Below are positions 1 to 4,353 of a DNA stretch of 5,079 nt, in pieces. This DNA comes from Oscillospiraceae bacterium (GTDB lineage: Bacteria; Bacillota; Clostridia; Christensenellales; Aristaeellaceae): positions 1 to 5,079 of the forward strand of contig JAISBH010000118.1 of NCBI GenBank assembly GCA_031266295.1, written 5' to 3'. A program made the translations under genes and the position numbers. The first letter of the stretch is position 1. Each line of letters starts with the position of its first letter. The notes under the pieces are model-generated. The model searched no databases and was not told where the DNA came from. It saw only the letters and a list, made by a program, of their open reading frames with translations.

Positions 1-1551
1 ATCCGTCATAAGCACGATATCGGCGATTTCAATCGCGGCGTCGGAACCCGCTCGGCCCATCGATACGCCAAGATCAGCGCGCGCCAGAGCTGGGGCGTCG
101 TTGACGCCGTCGCCGACGAACACTACCGCGCCGCTGGTTTGTTTACACGCCATGATGGCTTCAATCACGTCCTGCTTTTCATTCGGAAGCAGCTGCGAAT
201 AAACGGCGTCCAGTTCCAGTTCGGAAGCGATTCGTTCGGCGGCGGGTTTGTTGTCGCCGGTGAGCATCACAACGTTGCGCACGCCTTGCCGTTTCAATCC
301 CCGGATGGCGTCGACGGCGTCGCGCCTTATGCCTTCGCGCTGGCCGCCATGCGTCAGCGTGCCTGTCTTGTCAAACGCCACGGTGTCAACATCGCACAGC
401 GTGTCCAGGCAGGACGCGCCCTTGATCAGCACGCCTATGCGCGACGCCGCGCCGATAGCGGCAAAGGTTGAGAGCGGGATGGAAAGCACCAGCGCGCATG
501 GGCAGGATACGACCAGCAGGATCAGCGCGCGGTGAAGCCATTCCGCGAACGCTCCGCCGAATAACAGAGGCGGCAATCCCGCGACAAGCACAGCGGCGGC
601 AACAACGGCGGGGGTATACACACGCGCGAAACGGGTGATGAATCGCTCCATGTTCGTTTTGCGGGCAGCCGCGCCTTCAGCCAGCGCTACGATGCGACTT
701 GCGGCGGATTCGTTGTATGGTTTTGTAACGCGCAGTTGGATTGTGCCGCCCATAACTATTGAACCGGATAGCGTCTCCGTTCCGGTTTCGGCGGCGCGGG
801 GGAGCGACTCGCCGGTCAGCGCGGCGGTATTGAGCATACACGAACCTTCAGTGACGACGCCGTCCAGCGGCACACGTTCCCCTGGCCGCACCAAGATCGC
901 GCTGCCTTGAGCGATGGACGAGGGGTGTACTGATCGGATGATCCCATCCTGGATGAGGTTAGCGGTATCCGGGCGGATATCCAACAGCGCATTGATGGAT
1001 TTGCGCGACTTGCTCACCGCGTGCTGCTGAAAGACGCCGCCGACTTGATAGAGCAGCATGATCATGGCGCCCTCCGGATACTCGCCGATGGCGAACGCCC
1101 CCAGGCTCGCGACGCTCATCAGGAATGTTTCATCCAGCCAGCGCCCGCGCCGCAGATTGTTCAATGAATTCCATAGAACATCAGCGCCAAGCAGGAGGTA
1201 TGCCGCCGCGAACAGCAGGATATTCACGGTCATGTTCACAGTAACGGTCGCGTGAACGGCAAACGCCGCCGCAAAGAGTACGCCGCCGGATATATGCGCT
1301 ATCGACAGCAGCGAGGATGGCGGACGCTCTTCATGCAGCGCGCAGCCGCAGCCCTTTTCATGCGTATCGGCCGCTTCGCCGGTATGGGCATGTCCGCACG
1401 AGCAGGTATGCGAGATATGCGCGCCCTGATGCCCGCGCATCCGCTCCATGCTGTGATCATGCCCGCATGAACAGATATGCTCGTTCTCATGTGAATGGTT
1501 ATGGTTATGACTATGCGCGTTTTTGCCTGCGGCGTGAATTATCGATTCCAT
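1..1551 (-). CDS. Heavy-metal (Zn/Cd-type) P1B ATPase lacking the nucleotide-binding domain, C-terminus cut by window edge
   Basis: This is a membrane pump of the CadA/ZntA type, which exports Zn2+, Cd2+ or Pb2+ using ATP. The visible 517 residues show, in order: a His/Cys-rich cytoplasmic tail (1-80, 16 His, CxC at 28-30, 50-52 and 68-70) instead of a folded HMA domain; membrane segments near 81-100 and 103-124; a further pair near 143-175; the actuator domain with TGES at 246-249; membrane segments near 311-360 containing the metal-site CPC at 350-352; the phosphorylation motif DKTGTLT with Asp394; TGDN at 431-434; and GDGVNDAP from 480. Oddly, only about eight residues separate DKTGTLT from the IRRDA segment that follows the N domain in relatives, so the ATP-binding N domain with its HP motif is missing. 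Two adjacent ATGs exist; the one at 1551 sits 6 nt from AGGAGG, the other (1554) only 3 nt. It is divergent from the response regulator gene. Family assignment is firm; activity is doubtful. Confidence 0.92.
   Translation of the reverse strand, partial: MESIIHAAGKNAHSHNHNHSHENEHICSCGHDHSMERMRGHQGAHISHTCSCGHAHTGEAADTHEKGCGCALHEERPPSSLLSIAHISGGVLFAAAFAVHATVTVNMTVNILLFAAAYLLLGADVLWNSLNNLRRGRWLDETFLMSVASLGAFAIGEYPEGAMIMLLYQVGGVFQQHAVSKSRKSINALLDIRPDTANLIQDGIIRSVHPSSIAQGSAILVRPGERVPLDGVVTEGSCMLNTAALTGESLPRAAETGTETLSGSIVMGGTIQLRVTKPYNESAASRIVALAEGAAARKTNMERFITRFARVYTPAVVAAAVLVAGLPPLLFGGAFAEWLHRALILLVVSCPCALVLSIPLSTFAAIGAASRIGVLIKGASCLDTLCDVDTVAFDKTGTLTHGGQREGIRRDAVDAIRGLKRQGVRNVVMLTGDNKPAAERIASELELDAVYSQLLPNEKQDVIEAIMACKQTSGAVVFVGDGVNDAPALARADLGVSMGRAGSDAAIEIADIVLMTD
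328..351 (-). other. Junction where the P-type ATPase N domain should be
   Basis: These codons specify residues 401-408, joining DKTGTLT (394-400) to the segment containing IRRDAVDAI. In related pumps roughly 100 or more residues of ATP-binding domain lie here. The distance from the phosphorylated Asp394 to the Asp of GDGVND is 87 residues, against roughly 190 in E. coli ZntA (from memory). By contrast CPC to Asp394 (44 residues) is the usual spacing, so the loss is local and in frame. Confidence 0.8.
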
Positions 1552-1557
1552 CATATT

Positions 1558-1563
1558 CCTCCT
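1558..1563 (-). promoter_or_regulatory. Ribosome binding site of the P-type ATPase
   Basis: A perfect AGGAGG on the minus strand precedes two tandem ATG codons. Spacing is 3 nt to the first ATG (1554) and 6 nt to the second (1551), which favours the second as the main start. Confidence 0.8.
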
Positions 1564-1570
1564 GTTTTGC

Positions 1571-1598
1571 GGGTTGAACCCATGTTTTCCGTTACAGG
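1571..1598 (-). other. Possible leader RNA fold next to the ATPase ribosome binding site
   Basis: In the minus-strand transcript CCTGT (complement of 1594-1598) can pair with ACAGG (complement of 1561-1565), whose last bases are the start of the AGGAGG ribosome binding site. Inside the loop, GGGTTCAACCC (complement of 1571-1581) is itself a small hairpin. Such a fold could affect translation. The outer stem is only 5 bp, so this is weak. Confidence 0.2.
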
Positions 1599-1623
1599 CC
1601 ATTGCTTGTCCGGCATGGTGCCG

Positions 1624-1652
1624 ATACTATCATGGGATTTGCGCTTTTACAA
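1624..1652 (-). promoter_or_regulatory. Predicted promoter of the P-type ATPase
   Basis: On the minus strand TTGTAA (complement of 1647-1652) and TAGTAT (complement of 1624-1629) are separated by exactly 17 bp, a good sigma-A-type pair. Transcription would begin near 1617 and give a leader of about 65 nt. A perfect 7-bp inverted repeat lies just upstream of the -35, where an activator could bind. Confidence 0.55.
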
Positions 1653-1667
1653 TAGATTTTGACGCAT

Positions 1668-1684
1668 CTTTAAGTTTCTTAAAG
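1668..1684. promoter_or_regulatory. Inverted repeat, candidate operator between the divergent genes
   Basis: CTTTAAG, a TTT spacer and CTTAAAG form a perfect 7-bp dyad. It lies 15 bp upstream of the predicted -35 of the ATPase promoter and about 75 bp upstream of the possible response-regulator promoter. Its two CTT triplets are also 10 bp apart, one helical turn, which is compatible with tandem binding by an OmpR-family regulator such as the one encoded next door. The binding protein is not known from sequence. Confidence 0.4.
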
Positions 1685-1759
1685 GCCAGTCGTCCGAATT
1701 ACACGGAAAACAAGAATTATTAGCCAATTCTAAAAAAAGATAAAGATTCGTGATTCACC

Positions 1760-1788
1760 GCGACAATCCGGCCTTCTTATGATACAAT
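1760..1788 (+). promoter_or_regulatory. Possible promoter of the response regulator gene
   Basis: GCGACA (1760-1765, four of six matches to TTGACA) and TACAAT (1783-1788, five of six matches to TATAAT) are 17 bp apart. The -10 ends only 6 bp before the ATG at 1795, so transcription would start at or next to the start codon. An overlapping alternative -10, TATGAT (1778-1783), would give a leader of only a few bases. Confidence 0.45.
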
Positions 1789-1794
1789 ACGTAT

Positions 1795-2490
1795 ATGGAG
1801 AAGAATACGGAAATACTCATTGTGGATGACGATCCAGATATTCGGGCGATTCTACGCCTCATGCTGGAAGGCAGCGATTACAGTGTCCGCGAAGCGTCCA
1901 GAGGTTCAGAGGCCTTGGAGCGCATCGATAATTCTGTTAAGCTAATCATACTAGACGTCATGATGCCGGGGGAAGACGGCACGGACGTGTGCCGAGAGAT
2001 ACGCCGCCGCGGCATCTGCGTGCCGGTGTTGTTCCTTACCGCCAAATCACGGGAGACGGACAAGGTAGTGGGTCTGCGCGCGGGAGGCGACGACTATCTG
2101 ACCAAACCATTCTCATCGGCGGAACTGGAAGCCAGGGTGGACGCGCTGCTGCGGCGGTATCAGGTATATCAAGGCGCTGACGGCACAGAGCACAGGTCCA
2201 CGCGGCAAGGGATAACGATCGATTTCACGGCCTGCGAGGTAACGCGCGAGGGCCAGCGGATTCCATTGACGGATCTGGAGTACAAGCTCTTCGCGTATCT
2301 CATGGCGCATGTAGGCGAGAACGTTAACGCTAGACAGCTGTATGAAGCTGTCTGGCAGGAAACCTATCTGCTAGGTTCAGCGAGCACCGTGATGGTTCAT
2401 ATTCGTAACCTGCGTCGAAAGTTGGGGGAACATGGTCAGGAGAGCGCAATCATTAAGACAGCTTGGGGAAAAGGCTATCGCGTCGATTAA
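1795..2490 (+). CDS. OmpR/PhoB-family response regulator (VanR-like)
   Basis: This is a cytoplasmic DNA-binding regulator activated by phosphorylation from the adjoining kinase. The 231 residues are the usual length. The receiver domain (about 5-118) has the acidic pocket Asp11-Asp12-Asp13, phosphoacceptor Asp54 in LDVMMPGEDG, Thr82, Tyr101 and Lys104 in the KPF motif, so every catalytic residue is present. The winged-helix effector domain (about 133-231) contains LTDLEYKLF, the HIRNLRRKLG recognition-helix region and the final GKGYRVD. The start at 1795 gives the standard N-terminus, but no Shine-Dalgarno sequence precedes it and a plausible -10 lies just upstream, so the mRNA may be leaderless. 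The end overlaps the kinase gene by 59 bp. Likely targets are its own promoter, the divergent metal pump or the downstream zinc genes; this is inferred from position only. Confidence 0.95.
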   Translation: MEKNTEILIVDDDPDIRAILRLMLEGSDYSVREASRGSEALERIDNSVKLIILDVMMPGEDGTDVCREIRRRGICVPVLFLTAKSRETDKVVGLRAGGDDYLTKPFSSAELEARVDALLRRYQVYQGADGTEHRSTRQGITIDFTACEVTREGQRIPLTDLEYKLFAYLMAHVGENVNARQLYEAVWQETYLLGSASTVMVHIRNLRRKLGEHGQESAIIKTAWGKGYRVD

Positions 2491-3838
2491 ACAGACGCTG
2501 GCCGTCAGCCTGAGTCGACAGCTGGCGGCGGTCATACTGCTTGCCTTTATTGTTTCGTGCTGTCTGTACTTTGGGTTATCGCTTGCCGCGAATCAATGGA
2601 TCTGCGCGTACTATGCGCGGCATCCTGAAACAGTGCAGCGGAAGGCGGATGCGCTGCTGGATAAGCTACAGGCGGACGCTGCCGAACGCGGGATCGGCTT
2701 CGGCGACGCAGCTGCGTTGTCCGACTGGGTAAATGTCGTAAGCGGCAGGGAACTGATGATCCTGCAGATATATAGGAACGGCATTGTAACGTTCGATTCC
2801 ACGGAACGCACTACAGCGCGGCTGCATTCGCACATGGCGGATCCGGTGCCGTCGGCTCAGCAAAGCGTGCGAACCATTCAATTCGTGGACGGTTCAGCCC
2901 GTGCGGCCATCGCCCTCTTTCCTGAAAACGCGCAAGTTGAGCGCGCGAACATGCTTCTTTTGATTCTGTGCATGAGCCTGTTTCTCGGCACAGTGCTGTT
3001 GAGTATGCGCGGAAAAATCCGCCGTCTCAGTCTGCTGGAAAAAGAGGTGCTGGCGATCGCGGGCGGCGAGCTTGACTGCCCGCTTACCCAGCGCGGCATA
3101 GACGAGCTGTCTAATCTCGCCGTCTGTGTGGACGGTATGCGCGGCGCGTTTGTGGAACGTATCCGTCAGGAGGAATCTCGCCAGATGGAGCGTGATCAAT
3201 GGATCGCCATGCTGTCGCACGACCTGCGTACGCCGCTCACTATCCTTACCGGATACCTGGAGGTGTCGCTGCGCCATCCGCTGCCTGAAAGCGCGCGGGT
3301 CTATCTGACCCGATGTATGGATCAAGCCTTGCGGCTCAAGGAGCGGAGCGACCTGCTGTTCGCCGGATTCGCCGACAGCGCGCCCCTGTTTGACAACGTT
3401 AAACAAGCGGAGCCGGAAGCCTTCTTCGCCGACTATCTGCGGGATCAGATTATATATCTTAAAGAGAATGGGTATTCAGTCGAACTGGATTACGAGACTC
3501 CGGCGCAATCGCCTGCCGTTCAACCCGCCGCGCTTCAGCGTGTGCTGGAGAATGTGTTTGTAAACATAACAAAATACGCGGCGGTTGATCAGCCTGTCAC
3601 GATCCGCACTCATACAGACCAGCAGGCGGAGGGTTCATTCGTGATTTCGATCACCAGCGGCGGCGAGAAAGCGGCGGGTTTCGTCGGAAGTGGCTTGGGG
3701 TTGACCATATGCGCCAACCTGATGAATCACATGGGCGGCGCGTTCGGCACGAGCGCGTCGGGCGGATGCTTTACCTATAGGATCACCCTGCAATGCGGCA
3801 ATATTAAGGAATCTTCAGAATGCATCGACGGTTCATAA
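2432..3838 (+). CDS. Membrane sensor histidine kinase with a short ATP-lid region
   Basis: This is the partner sensor of the upstream regulator. Its 468 residues show a short cytoplasmic tail, membrane segment 1 (about 31-53), an extracytoplasmic sensor region (about 54-170, no obvious known fold), membrane segment 2 (about 172-193), a HAMP-like linker (about 194-250), the dimerisation/phosphoacceptor helix with His263 in SHDLRTPLT, and an ATPase domain with an N box containing Asn374 and Asn378 and a G2 box GSGLGL at 419-424. The G1 region reads ITSGGE (407-412) without the usual Asp, there is no F box, and only seven residues lie between G411 and G419. ATP binding may therefore be altered. 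The ATG at 2432 follows a GGGGGA stretch and is the only common start codon before membrane segment 1, so the 59-bp overlap with the regulator gene is probably real. The signal could be metal ions, judging only from neighbours. Confidence 0.9.
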   Translation: MVRRAQSLRQLGEKAIASIKQTLAVSLSRQLAAVILLAFIVSCCLYFGLSLAANQWICAYYARHPETVQRKADALLDKLQADAAERGIGFGDAAALSDWVNVVSGRELMILQIYRNGIVTFDSTERTTARLHSHMADPVPSAQQSVRTIQFVDGSARAAIALFPENAQVERANMLLLILCMSLFLGTVLLSMRGKIRRLSLLEKEVLAIAGGELDCPLTQRGIDELSNLAVCVDGMRGAFVERIRQEESRQMERDQWIAMLSHDLRTPLTILTGYLEVSLRHPLPESARVYLTRCMDQALRLKERSDLLFAGFADSAPLFDNVKQAEPEAFFADYLRDQIIYLKENGYSVELDYETPAQSPAVQPAALQRVLENVFVNITKYAAVDQPVTIRTHTDQQAEGSFVISITSGGEKAAGFVGSGLGLTICANLMNHMGGAFGTSASGGCFTYRITLQCGNIKESSECIDGS

Positions 3839-3864
3839 GAAAGTTGAAGATGCTTCCAATCCCC

Positions 3865-3893
3865 TTGCCAGCATGATTTTTTCATGTTATCGT
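3865..3893 (+). promoter_or_regulatory. Possible promoter of the zinc-binding gene pair
   Basis: TTGCCA (3865-3870) and TATCGT (3888-3893) lie 17 bp apart in the gap after the kinase gene. The -10 match is only four of six. The support is position and overlap with a dyad, so the call is tentative. No convincing terminator separates the kinase from this site, and read-through from upstream is possible. Confidence 0.35.
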
Positions 3894-3904
3894 ATATACA
3901 TGAA
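3881..3904. promoter_or_regulatory. Dyad TTCATGT-N10-ACATGAA, candidate metal-regulator operator
   Basis: A perfect 7-bp inverted repeat with a 10-bp AT-rich centre overlaps the predicted -10, the classic place for a repressor. A further CATGA copy sits at 3872-3876. The 24-bp size suits a Fur/Zur-type or MerR/TetR-type dimer, but it does not match the Bacillus Zur box TCGTAATnATTACGA, so the regulator is unknown. Confidence 0.4.
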
Positions 3905-3950
3905 GCGAGGAAATACTACAAGATATATTGTCCCGTGCAGTTCGCGCGAA

Positions 3951-3956
3951 AGGAGG
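3951..3956 (+). promoter_or_regulatory. Ribosome binding site of the CxxC membrane protein
   Basis: A perfect AGGAGG lies 8 nt before the ATG at 3965. It decides the start: an in-frame upstream ATG at 3884 has no such site and falls inside the dyad. Confidence 0.8.
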
Positions 3957-3964
3957 ATCGCATA

Positions 3965-4291
3965 ATGAGTCGAACGAGAGACGTCCGGCGGGTCAGGACG
4001 CTGGCGATGACGCTGGCGGCGCTGCTGGCCGCTGTATGCCTGTTCGCGGCGGTAACGCCGTTTGCGCACACGCTCAGCCATAGCGGATCTATGCATCATC
4101 AACAAAACGACCCATGCGAATTCTGCCTGGCCGTGTTGAGCGTACATGCGCTGCTTCGGTATCTATGCGCTGTTATGTTTATAACGGCGCATCTGCTTGC
4201 CATTGGTATGCGATACTCAAGCGTAAGACATACCGGACAGGCTCGCGTAACGTTCACGCTGGTTTCTCTCAAAGTGCGTTTGAATCCATGA
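3965..4291 (+). CDS. Small CxxC membrane protein next to zinc-binding gene
   Basis: The function is not established. The 108 residues have a basic N-terminus (SRTRDVRRVR), a strong hydrophobic segment (about 12-34), a His-containing stretch (H35, H39, H44, H45), a Cys51-x-x-Cys54 motif, a second hydrophobic segment (about 55-82) and a tail ending LVSLKVRLNP. The His and Cys cluster between the two membrane segments could bind zinc or another metal. From memory, short proteins with a Cys-x-x-Cys motif and a similar SLKVRLN tail occur beside zinc-uptake genes in gut Firmicutes; this needs a database search. The gene shares its strand with the zinc-binding protein, 62 bp downstream, and probably its operon. 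An extended start at 3884 was rejected for lack of a ribosome binding site. Confidence 0.7.
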   Translation: MSRTRDVRRVRTLAMTLAALLAAVCLFAAVTPFAHTLSHSGSMHHQQNDPCEFCLAVLSVHALLRYLCAVMFITAHLLAIGMRYSSVRHTGQARVTFTLVSLKVRLNP

Positions 4292-4338
4292 GAGCGAGGC
4301 TTAATCGGCACGCATAATGAATTCAACAAAAACGCATC

Positions 4339-4344
4339 AGGAGG
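4339..4344 (+). promoter_or_regulatory. Ribosome binding site of the zinc-binding protein
   Basis: A perfect AGGAGG lies 9 nt before the ATG at 4354, where the encoded protein begins with a clear signal peptide. Confidence 0.8.
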
Positions 4345-4353
4345 AATCACATA

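Noticed and set aside
328..351. A frameshift hiding the ATPase N domain in another frame
   Set aside because: Only about 24 bp lie between the flanking motifs and both sides are in the same frame, so the domain is absent rather than shifted.
139..1577. Several plus-strand open frames of 65-110 codons
   Set aside because: They lie opposite the well-supported minus-strand ATPase, have no family motifs and reflect its GC-rich codon pattern.
1668..1684. PmrA-type box (two TTAA elements)
   Set aside because: The TTAA cores are 9 bp apart rather than the 11 bp expected, so a specific PmrA assignment is not supported.
1696..1719. Direct repeat GAATTA, 18 bp apart
   Set aside because: Six-base AT-rich repeats are common by chance in this AT-rich stretch, and the spacing matches no binding-site pattern I know.
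2894..3406. A 170-codon minus-strand open frame
   Set aside because: It is antisense to the kinase HAMP and phosphoacceptor region, which carries clear motifs; the frame itself has no recognisable domain.
3872..3886. CATGA-TTTTT-TCATG as a terminator of the kinase gene
   Set aside because: The stem is only 5 bp and AT-rich, and the T-run is in the loop rather than after the stem.
3884..3964. Upstream in-frame ATG at 3884 for the CxxC protein
   Set aside because: It has no ribosome binding site and lies within the dyad, whereas the ATG at 3965 has a perfect AGGAGG 8 nt upstream.
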